Below, piece after piece: positions 1 to 8,402 of a stretch of 64,000 bases of DNA. Below the pieces are notes generated by a model. That model did not search any database and was not told the origin of the DNA. It saw only the letters and a program-made list of their open reading frames with translations. The position numbers and the translations under genes are program-made. This DNA comes from Phaeodactylibacter luteus (GTDB lineage: Bacteria; Bacteroidota; Bacteroidia; Chitinophagales; Saprospiraceae), in the NCBI RefSeq assembly GCF_007993045.1, contig NZ_VOOR01000013.1, forward strand, positions 58,384-122,383, given 5' to 3'. Position 1 is the stretch's first letter. Each line of letters starts with the position of its first letter.

Positions 1-64
1 TATGTACCGCCGTTGGGTAGAGCTGATCGAAGCCGATATCGCTGAGATGCTGGGCTGGCCATGA
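1..64 (+). CDS. 3' end of an unidentified CDS
   Basis: The window opens inside a plus-strand reading frame (frame 2) that ends at the TGA at 62-64. Only about 20 C-terminal residues are visible (ending AEMLGWP), too few to assign a family. The next gene lies on the opposite strand and converges on this stop with about 30 bases between them, which fits a real gene end rather than a chance frame. Confidence 0.4.
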   Translation, partial: MYRRWVELIEADIAEMLGWP

Positions 65-94
65 GCCTGCCCGCTCCAAACCACCTCCTAACGG

Positions 95-529
95 CTAACG
101 GGCCTCCACGCGGTTCAGCCCCGCATAGTAAATGAGGTGCCAGCCATCTTCCAGGCGGGAAAAACGGCGCTCAATCTGCAGCCCGTACTCCGGCTGCACG
201 ATCTTCTCTATGATCAGGTCCCGCCCCACGGGAGTGAGCTCCTGACGGAACTCCGAACGGGAAAAATCAATAGCCCCCTGCAGCTGCCAGGTCTGCGGCG
301 TCCAACGGAACAAGCCGGAAGCGATCAGGGCGCTGTCGGCCTCCTGCGGCAGCCCGGGCAAAGGGAACACAATGCGCTCCCGCTGAAAGGCCGTGTCCTG
401 ATGAAAACGCTCGTAAAACTCCGCAAACTCCCGGAAGGGGCGGCTGCCATCCTCAGGTGCCCCCTTCGGGGCACAGCCTACCGCCGCCACCGCCATCAAC
501 GCCCCTATCATCCATGCTTTGTACATCAT
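95..529 (-). CDS. small lipoprotein, possibly DUF4348-like
   Basis: A 144-residue protein with a lipoprotein signal: Lys near the N-terminus, a hydrophobic stretch, and a lipobox ending in Cys at about residue 19 (AVGC). It should be lipidated and held on the outer or inner membrane. The mature part has FQRERIVFPLPG and later GWHLIYYAG, a pattern I associate with the DUF4348 lipoproteins of Bacteroidota. That assignment is from memory. It lies 46 bases downstream of hemD on the same strand, perhaps in one transcript. Function unknown. Confidence 0.6.
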   Translation of the reverse strand: MMYKAWMIGALMAVAAVGCAPKGAPEDGSRPFREFAEFYERFHQDTAFQRERIVFPLPGLPQEADSALIASGLFRWTPQTWQLQGAIDFSRSEFRQELTPVGRDLIIEKIVQPEYGLQIERRFSRLEDGWHLIYYAGLNRVEAR

Positions 530-575
530 ATCGCTATCTGTTCTTTTCCGGCCCTAACGCCAGCCGGCACAAAAG

Positions 576-1247
576 TTACAACAACGCGGCCAGGACCATT
601 TGGGCCATGGCCTCTTCGTCCGGCCGCTCGGCCTGCGGTGCAGCTACCCCCAGGGAAGCGAGGGCGTCCTTCGTCGGCTGGCCGATGGCAAAAGCGCGCT
701 GACCGGGCAGCAGGGGGAAAACGCTCAAATAAGCCCGGGCGCTCATAGGGCTGGTGAAGACAATGGCTGCCGACGGCCACTGCTCAGCCGGCGGGGCAGC
801 TTCGTTATCGTAGGCCACTACAGACTGTGCCGCCACCCGACCGCCCAATGCTTTTTGGACCGACTGCCGGGAGTGCTTCGCCTGCACAAAGGCTACGCTG
901 TGCCCGCTGGCCTCTTTGGCAAAAGCCTCGGCCGTCTCCCCGGGGCGGCCCGTGCCTGTGAAATCCGGCAGCCAGCCGTGGCGCTGCATGGCTGCTGCCG
1001 TGCCCGGCCCTACTGCGGCCATGCGGTAGCCTGCCGGGCTGGGGTGCAGGCGCGACAGGCAGTCTGCCCCCCTCGGGCTGTAGAAAAACAGCCAGTCTGC
1101 TTCGGGAAGGGCGGGCGGGGCACAACAGCGGAACCGGATCAAGCTCTGCCCGTGGACCACCCAGCCTGCCCCCTCCATTTTTTCCCGGAAGGGGCTGCCG
1201 GGCTGCAATGCCCGGGTAATGGATACGGTGCGCGGTGCTATTTCCAA
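576..1247 (-). CDS. hemD: uroporphyrinogen-III synthase
   Basis: A 223-residue protein matching the HemD family in length and layout. HemD cyclises hydroxymethylbilane to uroporphyrinogen III in tetrapyrrole (haem) synthesis, in the cytoplasm. Visible family features are the N-terminal VSITRAL strand, WLFFYSPRGAD in the first Rossmann-like domain, AAVGPGTAAAM at the domain hinge, AIVFTSPMSARAYL in the second domain and FAIGQPTKDALASLG near the C-terminus. HemD sequences diverge widely, so the order of these blocks is the main evidence. It lies downstream of the VTC-domain gene on the same strand. No other haem gene is next to it. Confidence 0.85.
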   Translation of the reverse strand: MEIAPRTVSITRALQPGSPFREKMEGAGWVVHGQSLIRFRCCAPPALPEADWLFFYSPRGADCLSRLHPSPAGYRMAAVGPGTAAAMQRHGWLPDFTGTGRPGETAEAFAKEASGHSVAFVQAKHSRQSVQKALGGRVAAQSVVAYDNEAAPPAEQWPSAAIVFTSPMSARAYLSVFPLLPGQRAFAIGQPTKDALASLGVAAPQAERPDEEAMAQMVLAALL

Positions 1248-1325
1248 AATCTTATGCTTTTTCGCTGTGGTATGCTTTGCCTTGGCACGCTTTTGGGCGT
1301 TGCCGCCAAGCCAGGCCAGGCCTGA

Positions 1326-1967
1326 TCAGCCATACACAAAATTGATGCCCGTCACGAATTTGGAGCTTTTGGTCATGCGGAACGGCAGATGCTGCAGCAC
1401 GAAGCCGGCCAGATGTTCATCCCCGGACTCGTACTTCACCTCTACCACCACGGCCTCTTCTGTGTAGGGCAGCCGCCCAACCCCCGAAGGGGCGTAAGGG
1501 CCAAAGCTCAGAGCCGTATCTATGGTCAGGCGGAAGGGGTAAGCCGGAGCCGCCCAATAAGACCGGTGGTATCGGTTGAACAAGACCGGCTGCAGGTCGA
1601 GCCCCTTATGGGCCAGGGCCCGGCACTGCCCGACCAAAGCCGGCAGGGCTTGCAGCCCGTAGCGCCCGGGGGGCAGCGGGAAATGCCGCTTATAGCCCAC
1701 CTGATTGTCTTTGACCTTGGCCTCCAGCACCGGGTCTTGCAAGGTACTGAAGTCGGCCCCATACCAGCGCAGGCGGTACTTCAGGCGCTGAGGCGCACCG
1801 TCCACATTATCCTGGAATGCGGTGAAGCCGGGCGTATCAAAGTACAAATTGTTGATGTAGCGGGGCGGATGCAGAGCACGGAACCCTGCCGGGTGGTGGC
1901 GCACCACCGTTTCCACTACAGCAGGCGAAAGCTGCTCGATCTTGTATTTGCGCTCGTACCGGCCCAT
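1326..1967 (-). CDS. VTC-domain polyphosphate polymerase-like protein
   Basis: A 213-residue protein of the VTC/polyphosphate polymerase superfamily (triphosphate tunnel metalloenzyme fold). It opens with RYERKYKI, the conserved basic first strand, followed by NNLYFDTP, LKYRLRWYG, LEAKVKD and VVVEVKYE. These alternating Lys/Arg and Glu strands line the tunnel that binds nucleotide or polyphosphate in this fold. Bacterial single-domain members often sit with CotH or DUF4956 genes; neither is here. Substrate unproven. The start is 9 bases past the ribBA stop, so the two are probably cotranscribed. Confidence 0.8.
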   Translation of the reverse strand: MGRYERKYKIEQLSPAVVETVVRHHPAGFRALHPPRYINNLYFDTPGFTAFQDNVDGAPQRLKYRLRWYGADFSTLQDPVLEAKVKDNQVGYKRHFPLPPGRYGLQALPALVGQCRALAHKGLDLQPVLFNRYHRSYWAAPAYPFRLTIDTALSFGPYAPSGVGRLPYTEEAVVVEVKYESGDEHLAGFVLQHLPFRMTKSSKFVTGINFVYG

Positions 1968-1976
1968 ACCCCCTGT

Positions 1977-3131
1977 TTATAAAGGTACGTTCTCCACAAC
2001 TTCCAGCCCATACCCGATGAGGCCGATGCGGCGGCGCTGCGCATTGGTCAGCAAGCGGAGCTTGGTGATGTTCAGGTCGCGCAAGATCTGAGCGCCTACG
2101 CCAAAGTCGCGTTGGTCCATGCCGCCCCTGAGCTCGGCCTTCTCCCCTTTCTCCTGAAGCTTGGCATAATCGGACAGGTGCTGCAAGATGGATTCGTACT
2201 TCTCGCCGTGGCGCATGTACAACAGTAGCCCGTTGCCGTCTTCCGCTATCTTCTCCATCGCCCGCTGTATCTGCACCCCGTAATTGTCGAACAGGGAGCC
2301 CAGGATCTCTCCGGTCTCGGTGGAGGAGTGCACCCGGACCAGTACCGGCTCCCCGGGGTTCCAGCTGCCTTTCTTGATCGCCAGGTGGATATCGCCGGTG
2401 GTCAGCTGCCGGAAAGCGATGACCTCGAAAGGCCCGTATTGGGTGTCTAGAGAGACCGACAGCTCCCGGCGGATGAGGCGCTCCGTCTGCATGCGGTAGG
2501 CGACGAGGTCTTTGATGGCGATGATCTTTAGCCCAAACCGCTGCCCGATTTCGATGAGCTGCGGCAGGCGGGCCATGGTGCCATCTTCATTGAGGATCTC
2601 CACCAGGACCCCGGCCGGGCGGAAGCCGGCCAGCCGCGCCAGGTCGATAGCCGCCTCGGTGTGGCCAGTGCGGCGCAGCACCCCTCCGGTTTTAGCCCTC
2701 AGGGGGAAAATGTGCCCCGGGCGGGCATAATCTTCTGCTTTGGCATCGGGGTTGACGAGGTGGCGGATGCCTGTAGCCCGGTCGTAAGCCGAAATGCCCG
2801 TGGAGCAGCCATGCCCGATCAGGTCGATAGAAACGGTAAAAGCCGTCTCGTGCAAAGCAGTATTGGAAGAGACCATCATTTCGAGCCCCAGCTCGTCGGC
2901 CCGCTTCTCATCGATGGGCGAGCAGATCAGCCCCCGCCCATGGGTGGCCATGAAGTTGATGATCTCAGGCGTGACGCACTCTGCGGCACAGATAAAATCG
3001 CCCTCGTTCTCCCGGTCTTCGTCGTCTACCACAATAATGACCTTGCCCGCTTTGATGTCGGCTATGGCCTCTTCTATGGTGTTGAGCTGAAAATCCTTTG
3101 GTTTAGTTTCGTTTGGTTGGTTGCCAGACAT
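1977..3131 (-). CDS. ribBA: RibBA-type protein with degenerate GTP cyclohydrolase II half
   Basis: A 384-residue protein. Residues about 15-215 are a complete 3,4-dihydroxy-2-butanone-4-phosphate synthase: DDEDRENEGDF binds Mg and substrate, with GHGCSTGISAYDR and RTGHTEAAIDLARLAGF following. It makes the four-carbon unit of riboflavin from ribulose 5-phosphate. The C-terminal part aligns with GTP cyclohydrolase II (VRVHSSTETGEILGSL; LLTNAQRRRIGLIGYGLEVV). However, the three zinc-binding cysteines of HSECLTGD...RCDCG are absent, and the loop that normally reads RQEGRGIG is replaced by MRHGEKYES. That half is probably not a cyclohydrolase, as in the RibBX variants described in Proteobacteria. 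It overlaps the upstream glycosyltransferase gene by 29 bases. Confidence 0.9.
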   Translation of the reverse strand: MSGNQPNETKPKDFQLNTIEEAIADIKAGKVIIVVDDEDRENEGDFICAAECVTPEIINFMATHGRGLICSPIDEKRADELGLEMMVSSNTALHETAFTVSIDLIGHGCSTGISAYDRATGIRHLVNPDAKAEDYARPGHIFPLRAKTGGVLRRTGHTEAAIDLARLAGFRPAGVLVEILNEDGTMARLPQLIEIGQRFGLKIIAIKDLVAYRMQTERLIRRELSVSLDTQYGPFEVIAFRQLTTGDIHLAIKKGSWNPGEPVLVRVHSSTETGEILGSLFDNYGVQIQRAMEKIAEDGNGLLLYMRHGEKYESILQHLSDYAKLQEKGEKAELRGGMDQRDFGVGAQILRDLNITKLRLLTNAQRRRIGLIGYGLEVVENVPL

Positions 3132-4293
3132 TGGTGCGTACTCCTTTTAGATATTTGTAAAAACCAGCCAGCAGTGCCCGGTTCATCGCCAAAAAATAGC
3201 GTGCGCCCCGGACGGGCAGCCAGTCGATTTGCCATCGGTGCAATAACTGATCCAGGGGCGGCAGCAGCAGCATCCCGCCCGCTAAAAGCCCAAACAACAG
3301 CTGGTAGAATAAGTTGCCCCCCAGGGCCAGCAGGGCCGTGCCCGCCAAAAGGGCGATGAGGGCGAAAGGGCCCAGCCAGCGCAGCACTTTGTGGGAAAAA
3401 AAGGCGAAGCCCAGGCGGCCGAACGGGGGCCACCACAGGTGCCGGAAGGCCTTGAGGTTCTGAAAATTGCCGGCCGATATGCGGACCTTGCGCCGGAACT
3501 CCTCCCGGATGTCGTGGGAGACCGCCTCGTAGCAGAGGGCATCAAGGGCGGAGACCGCCCTGCCGCCCTGTTCGAACAAGCGCATGGTGATGTAAAAATC
3601 ATCGACCAGGAAGGTGGAGGGGACCGGGCTGAAATAGCGCCCCCTCAGGGCGTAGCAGCCGCCGAAAGGGCCCATCATGCAGCCCCAGGCCAGCCCCTCG
3701 CGGTGCTTGAGCAGCACCTCCCCAGAAATGTAGGTGTTCTCCGCCTCGGATATGCCCGCCCGCTGCATGCCCGTATGCTTGATGTGGCTGTCTACCAGCC
3801 CCACGCCCGGGTCGGCAAATCGTGCCGCCAGGCGGCGGGCTGTGCCCGGCTCCATCATGACGCTGGCGTCGGTGATGATGAGGATGTAGTCCGGGGAAGA
3901 CGCCCGCCTCCGGGCTTCCTGCGCCAGCTCGTTGATCACCTCTGGCTTGCCCCTGCGCTGTGTGTAGGGGAAGAAGGACAGGCGCGGCTCCCGGCCTGCC
4001 CAGGCTGCGGCCAGGCGGTTGGTGCCATCGTCGGAACAATCGGAGCCGACCAGGATCTGCAGCCGGCCTTCGGGGTATTCCTGGGCGGAAAGGGAGGCCA
4101 TCTTCTCTTCGATGACCCGCTCCTCGTTGTAGGCCGACATGATGATGAAGACCTCCGGCCACTCCTCCGTGGGCGGGAGCTGCTCGGCCTTGCCACGGGC
4201 CAGCAACTTCAGGAGCAGGGGGTAAAAAAGGTAGGTGTGCAGCAAGGACAACAGCCCGCCCCAAAACATGATATGCCCGAGCGCTGTCATCAT
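3103..4293 (-). CDS. membrane-bound family 2 glycosyltransferase
   Basis: A 396-residue GT2 enzyme anchored in the inner membrane: one N-terminal membrane segment (about residues 5-27) and two or three near residues 300-350. Catalytic landmarks are VFIIMSAYNEE, GSDCSDDGT, the acidic ITDASVMM, LVDDFYITM and FRRKVRISAGNFQ, in the order usual for cellulose-synthase-like GT2 enzymes. It should transfer sugar from a nucleotide donor to a membrane acceptor. The start follows the stop of the upstream GT4 gene directly (TAG then ATG), indicating translational coupling. Donor and acceptor unknown. Confidence 0.85.
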   Translation of the reverse strand: MMTALGHIMFWGGLLSLLHTYLFYPLLLKLLARGKAEQLPPTEEWPEVFIIMSAYNEERVIEEKMASLSAQEYPEGRLQILVGSDCSDDGTNRLAAAWAGREPRLSFFPYTQRRGKPEVINELAQEARRRASSPDYILIITDASVMMEPGTARRLAARFADPGVGLVDSHIKHTGMQRAGISEAENTYISGEVLLKHREGLAWGCMMGPFGGCYALRGRYFSPVPSTFLVDDFYITMRLFEQGGRAVSALDALCYEAVSHDIREEFRRKVRISAGNFQNLKAFRHLWWPPFGRLGFAFFSHKVLRWLGPFALIALLAGTALLALGGNLFYQLLFGLLAGGMLLLPPLDQLLHRWQIDWLPVRGARYFLAMNRALLAGFYKYLKGVRTNVWQPTKRN

Positions 4294-5505
4294 CTAAAGG
4301 GCTTCGACATTAAGTGCGCGGTAGGCCTTCAGCAGCCCACGGGCCACCTCCCGGCTATCGTAGCGCTCCTGCACCAGCCGGCGGGCAGCCTGCCCCATCT
4401 GCTCCAGGCGGGGGCCCGCCCCGAAAATGTATTGGGCCTGCCGCAGGAAGCCTTCCGGCCCTTCTGCGATCAGCACTTCTTGCTGGTCTTTGGCGGCTAT
4501 CCCTTCCAGGCCTACGGGGGTGGTCAGGACGGCCTTGCCCAGGGCCATGCCTTCCAGGATCTTGGCGCGCATCCCGCTGCCTGCCAAAAGGGGGACGACC
4601 ATGACGCTGTGCCGGTTGATGAACTGGCTCGCGCTAGGCACTTCGCCGTGCACCTTCACGCCGGGGCGGCGCAGCCTCGTCAGCCAATCGGGGGTATTGC
4701 GGCCCGCCACGTGCAGCTCTGCCGTGGGGTGGGCCTGCCGGAGCGGACCCCAAACGCTGTCGAGGAACCACTTCAGCCCCTCCTGATTGGGCATCCAATC
4801 TAGAGAGCCGATGAAGGAAAAGCTGACGGGGCGCTGATAGCTCCCATAGTCGGGGTGGTAACGGCTGCAGTCGATGCCGATGGGGACCGCACTGCCCGCG
4901 CCCTCGTAGCCCAGCTGACGGAACTGCTGCAGGTCGCGCTCGGTGATGGCAGCCAGGTAATCGTACCCTTGCAGCTGCGCTACCTCGTAGGCCCGCAGCC
5001 GGCCGGTGAGGTGGCTGAGGTAGCAGCGCTTCAGCCCCGGGCGGGTGTGCTGCACAATGCGCCCCCATATCTCGTGCTCCACATTGTGGGCCCGCATGGA
5101 GACCAGGGCGGAGGAGTGCTGCCGGATGAGGGGCAGGTAGGGCGACAGGTAGGGCGTCTCCAGCTGTATGACATCGAACTGATGGGCGCGTAGGAGCTGT
5201 GCCAGGCGGTCGCTAAAAGCTTGGGACACAAAACGGGAGATGTGGTAGGAGCCCGGCTTGAAGAGATGCTTCAGGGCTTCCCAGGGCTTCACCCGGTTGT
5301 CGACCGGCACGGCCTGTACCTGCTTGTAATAGCTGAAGGGGGCCGGCAGCTGATCGATGGGGAAATAGTGCTTGTGGGTGTTCATGGCCAGGAGGGTGAC
5401 CTCGCTGCCCAGCTCGTGGAATGCCCGGCTGAGGGAAGTCACGGCTATGGACTCGCCATCTTTCAGGGGGTACGGGAATTTCTTGCAGAGCTGAAGTATC
5501 TTCAT
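4294..5505 (-). CDS. family 4 glycosyltransferase
   Basis: About 403 residues when started at MKILQLCKKFPYP. A longer frame begins 36 bases upstream, but the internal Met starts the conserved first beta strand, so I prefer it. The N-terminal domain has the donor/acceptor cleft signs typical of GT-B enzymes. The C-terminal domain has SFIGSLDWMPNQEGLKW and VVPLLAGSGMRAKILEGMALGKAVLTT, the nucleotide-binding region, where the usual E-x7-E is replaced by G-x7-E. This resembles the GT4 group linked to exopolysaccharide loci. It is the first gene of a minus-strand run that leads into ribBA. Confidence 0.85.
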   Translation of the reverse strand: MKILQLCKKFPYPLKDGESIAVTSLSRAFHELGSEVTLLAMNTHKHYFPIDQLPAPFSYYKQVQAVPVDNRVKPWEALKHLFKPGSYHISRFVSQAFSDRLAQLLRAHQFDVIQLETPYLSPYLPLIRQHSSALVSMRAHNVEHEIWGRIVQHTRPGLKRCYLSHLTGRLRAYEVAQLQGYDYLAAITERDLQQFRQLGYEGAGSAVPIGIDCSRYHPDYGSYQRPVSFSFIGSLDWMPNQEGLKWFLDSVWGPLRQAHPTAELHVAGRNTPDWLTRLRRPGVKVHGEVPSASQFINRHSVMVVPLLAGSGMRAKILEGMALGKAVLTTPVGLEGIAAKDQQEVLIAEGPEGFLRQAQYIFGAGPRLEQMGQAARRLVQERYDSREVARGLLKAYRALNVEAL

Positions 5506-6299
5506 GAAGTAGATTTGTGCCGGGCCTTGTGGACGGGCCATGAATGTTTGACGGCTGTGGCCGGTCGGGATGGCGTATTGGGTTCACAGTGGGGCTTGGC
5601 TGCACGCATCTTGTGCGGGCTCCGCAAAAATAGTGCTTTTTGCCAATCGCTGAAATTTTTGAGGAAAAGGTGGCGGGCAATTGGTTTTTTATGCCCGGAC
5701 TAGCGATGCGGAGGGGTGGCCAGCCCGCAGGGCCGAGCGGATAGCGAGCCCCGGAGCGTAGCGACCCGAGCCTGTGGCGAGGGTAGGCCCCTGAACAACT
5801 ATATGAGGCTGTTCCAAAGCGGTTATCCTGGGCTTTGGATTTTATAAAAAGAACAGATGGGGCTAAATGGCTGCCTGGCAGGGGGTTAGGTTGGCGATAG
5901 CCCTTGGCGGGAAAGTGGCTTTTGATTTTGTGGGCTTAAAATTTGGGAAATCGGAATTGGCAGCCTTTTTTTGCATTGTCCTACGAAAAGAAGCCGAACG
6001 ACAAAATGAATGGGCTTCCCCTAAGGCTGGAACATTACAGCTGCTTCTGGGGGATGGTGTTGGGAGGCTGGTCCTCTGAACTGCCCTTCGTTACTACAAC
6101 GTCTCCGGGGCGCTGCTCTTTCTACGGGTGTCGCTTTTCAGCTCCGGCAAACACTTTAACACACAACTTGACTAACAACTGCTACCTTTGCAGTTATCTA
6201 TATTGATCGGTCCGCTTTTGCTGGGCTGGTGCAACTGATGCCTTTTGGCCAACTACATATCTCTGTTCAGCCGGTTAAGCCCTTGCGACTTATCGTCGG
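5506..6299. other. intergenic stretch with no convincing gene
   Basis: About 800 bases lie between divergently oriented genes. The only structure I see is a copy of a roughly 90-base dispersed repeat (listed separately) and a TACCTTTG box at 6183-6190 that resembles a Bacteroidota -7 element. Short open frames here have no recognisable domains and no start context. This is the likely promoter region for the minus-strand genes. Confidence 0.5.
5704..5791 (+). repeat. dispersed ~90-bp repeat, copy 1
   Basis: GC-rich repeat whose core reads GGGCCGAGCGGATAGCGAGC followed by CCCGGAGCGTAGCG. The same core recurs on the opposite strand near 59364-59457 and on this strand near 61614-61722. All copies are intergenic and have a GCAGGGGTGGC-like block on one side and a GGCAGGCCCC-like block on the other. 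Confidence 0.7.
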
Positions 6300-6587
6300 C
6301 GAAGCCGTAGGAGGGGTGAGGGGGTGAGGATTGAGGTTGAGGGCTAAGGGTGAGGATGAGGGCTAAGGGTGTGGTTGAGGGATGAGGGGTGATGGGCCAA
6401 GTAGCGACCGTTTACTATAGCAGCCCCCGAATGGTCTCAATCTCAACACAAGAAAAATCTCAACACAGCCCCAGCACAAGAAAACCTCAGCCTCAACCTC
6501 AACACTGCCCTATCACAAGAAAACCTCAATCCTCAGCCTCAACACAGACCCAGCACAGCACAAGAAAAACCTCAATCTCAGTCCACC
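6300..6587 (+). repeat. GGTTGAGG / CCTCAACC low-complexity arrays, left side of S23 cassette
   Basis: The first part is a G-rich array of GGTTGAGG, GGGCTAAGG and GGATGAGG units. A core at about 6394-6480 follows, with GTAGCGACC and AGCAGCCCCCG. Then comes a C-rich array of CCTCAACC and CAACACAAGAAAA units that runs up to the ATG of the four-helix-bundle gene. The two arrays are roughly reverse complements, so a long imperfect hairpin is possible. The same arrangement repeats after the gene. Confidence 0.75.
6394..6480 (+). repeat. 87-bp direct repeat core, copy 1
   Basis: Matches 7024-7110 over about 87 bases with a handful of substitutions. Shared blocks include AGCAGCCCCCG, CTCAACACAAGAAAAATCTC and AACACAGCCCC. 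The two copies bracket the S23 gene at a distance of 630 bases. Confidence 0.75.
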
Positions 6588-6944
6588 ATGCCCTACCAAT
6601 CCTTCAGTGAAATGCCCGTCTGGCAAAAAGCAAATGAACTGGCTACCGAAGTTTTCCAGCTTACCGTGCCTCTGCCCAGATCTGAGGACTACGGATTGAC
6701 CTCGCAAATCAGAAGGTCTTCCAATAGCGTCTCCGGTAATATTGCAGAAGGGTTTGGCAGGCGCACTTCAAAGGATAAAAGCTATTTCTACACCATCGCC
6801 CGCGGATCAGCATGCGAAACCCAAAGCCATCTTCTTTATGGACAAGGGGTTGAATATTTCACACCGGAAAAGGTGGAACCTCTCTTTCAGGAATATAATG
6901 TCCTGATTTTGGAATTAAACCGGTTGATGAAGGCCTTGAGGTGA
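6588..6944 (+). CDS. S23-type four-helix-bundle protein
   Basis: A 118-residue protein of the four-helix-bundle family once called 23S rRNA-associated or IVS-encoded S23 protein. The signature runs from FSEMPVWQKANELATEVFQLT through GLTSQIRRSSNSVSGNIAEGFGR and YFYTIARGSACETQSHL to a final helix. Family members form pentameric bundles and are related to Avd of diversity-generating retroelements. Binding to nucleic acid is suspected, not proven. It lies alone between two copies of a G-rich/core/C-rich repeat, as one passenger gene in a repeat-bounded cassette. Two further family members, lacking ATG starts, occur at 10.4 and 13.4 kb. Confidence 0.85.
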   Translation: MPYQSFSEMPVWQKANELATEVFQLTVPLPRSEDYGLTSQIRRSSNSVSGNIAEGFGRRTSKDKSYFYTIARGSACETQSHLLYGQGVEYFTPEKVEPLFQEYNVLILELNRLMKALR

Positions 6945-7215
6945 GGGGTGAGGGCTAAGGATGAGGTTGAGGGCTAAGGGTAAGGTTGAGGGGTAAAGGG
7001 TAAGGATGAGGGATGAGGGTTGAGGGGCTAAGTGGCGACCGCATCCTGTAGCAGCCCCCGGATGGCCTCAACCTCAACACAAGAAAAATCTCAACACAGC
7101 CCCTGCACAAAGAAACCTCAACCTCAGCCTAAACCTCAGCACAAAGAAACCTCAACCTAAACCTAAACCTAAACCTAAACCTCAACCTCAACACAGCCCC
7201 AGCATTCTAACACTT
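6945..7215 (+). repeat. GGTTGAGG / CCTCAACC arrays, right side of S23 cassette
   Basis: Repeats the order seen at 6300-6587: G-rich array, core (7024-7110), C-rich array with runs of CCTAAACC, ending just before the epimerase gene. The G-rich part starts in the last codons of the S23 gene (the gene ends GCCTTGAGGTGA), so the gene's 3' end merges with the repeat. Confidence 0.75.
7024..7110 (+). repeat. 87-bp direct repeat core, copy 2
   Basis: Second copy of the core at 6394-6480; see that entry. Here it carries GTGGCGACCGCATCCTGTAG in place of GTAGCGACCGTTTACTATAG. Confidence 0.75.
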
Positions 7216-7223
7216 ATTACAAA

Positions 7224-8297
7224 ATGAAAATACTGATCACTGGAACAGCAGGGTTCATAGGCTACCACCTGGCTAACCGGCTAACCCAACGCGGCGACCA
7301 AGTTACCGGCCTCGACATCATCAACGACTACTACGACCCGCAGGTCAAGTACGACCGACTCAAAAGCGCCGGGATCAACACCGATACCATAGCCTACGGC
7401 AAGCCCGTAAAGAGCAATACCCACGATAACTATCAGTTCATCAAGCTCGATCTGACCGACCGGGAAGGATTGGACAAACTATTCAAAGCAGAACAGTTTG
7501 ATGCCGTAGTCAACCTCGCCGCACAAGCCGGGGTGCGGTATAGCCTGATCAACCCCCAAGCTTATATCGACAGCAACATCATAGGCTTTACCAATATCCT
7601 GGAATGCTGCCGTCATCATAAGGTAGGCCACCTTGCCTACGCCAGCAGCTCCAGCGTGTACGGGCTGAATGAGAAAATGCCCCTTTCTACCGCTGATAAT
7701 GTAGACCACCCTATCTCCCTCTACGCCGCTTCCAAAAAGAGCAACGAACTGATGGCCCACACCTACAGCCACCTGTTCGGGCTGCCCACGACCGGGCTGC
7801 GCTTCTTTACCGTCTACGGGCCTTGGGGCCGGCCGGATATGGCCCTCTTCCTCTTCACGGAGGCCATGCTGAAAGGCGAGCCGATCAAGGTGTTCAACCA
7901 CGGCAATATGGTGCGTGATTTCACTTACGTAGATGATATCGTAGAGGGCGTGGTGCGCGTCATTGATGGCCCGCCTCAGGGCAACCCGGAATGGACCGGC
8001 GCAAATCCCCTGCCAGACTCCTCTGTAGCGCCCTGGAAGGTTTACAACATCGGCAACAATAACCCGGTAAAGCTCCTAGATTTCATCAAAGCCATCGAGG
8101 ACAAACTGGGCATTACGGCAGAGAAAAATATGATGGACATCCAACCGGGCGATGTGCCTGCCACCTATGCAGATGTGCAGGACTTAATTGATAACTTTGG
8201 GTACAAGCCCGAGACAAGCATCCGAGAGGGGATTGATGCTTTTGTGGATTGGTACCTCGACTATTACGATGTAAAACGGGGCAACACTAGCCACTAA
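7224..8297 (+). CDS. NAD-dependent epimerase, UDP-glucuronate 4-epimerase-like
   Basis: A 357-residue short-chain dehydrogenase/reductase of the extended type. The NAD-binding [12 protein letters not shown] is at residues 6-17. The catalytic region is ASSSSVYG (about residue 144) with the Tyr-Lys pair in [10 protein letters not shown] (about 172), and [18 protein letters not shown] marks the UDP-glucuronate 4-epimerase group. It would interconvert UDP-glucuronate and UDP-galacturonate to supply acidic sugar for the polysaccharide made by this locus. It is the first sugar gene of the plus-strand cluster, directly after the S23 cassette. The exact substrate is inferred from family resemblance. 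Confidence 0.88.
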   Translation: MKILITGTAGFIGYHLANRLTQRGDQVTGLDIINDYYDPQVKYDRLKSAGINTDTIAYGKPVKSNTHDNYQFIKLDLTDREGLDKLFKAEQFDAVVNLAAQAGVRYSLINPQAYIDSNIIGFTNILECCRHHKVGHLAYASSSSVYGLNEKMPLSTADNVDHPISLYAASKKSNELMAHTYSHLFGLPTTGLRFFTVYGPWGRPDMALFLFTEAMLKGEPIKVFNHGNMVRDFTYVDDIVEGVVRVIDGPPQGNPEWTGANPLPDSSVAPWKVYNIGNNNPVKLLDFIKAIEDKLGITAEKNMMDIQPGDVPATYADVQDLIDNFGYKPETSIREGIDAFVDWYLDYYDVKRGNTSH

Positions 8298-8314
8298 TGC
8301 ACACCAAACATCTG

Positions 8315-8343
8315 TGCTGCCATCTGTGCAAATCTGTGGACAA
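8315..8343 (+). repeat. 29-bp direct repeat left of Uma2 gene
   Basis: TGCTGCCATCTGTGCAAATC plus nine further bases, identical to 8995-9023. The pair brackets the Uma2 gene 680 bases apart. The unit itself contains an internal ATCTGTG doublet. Confidence 0.9.
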
Positions 8344-8402
8344 GACTTGCCCACGCTGCCGAAAACCCCTAAATTGACAGCTACCGGTCAAAGGGTAAAA
8401 CG

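Noticed and set aside
5867..6206. Two overlapping short open frames upstream of the S23 cassette
   Set aside because: No domains, poor codon pattern, no promoter or start context.
6588..6944. Diversity-generating retroelement accessory gene (avd)
   Set aside because: The protein belongs to the same superfamily, but there is no reverse transcriptase, template or variable repeat nearby.
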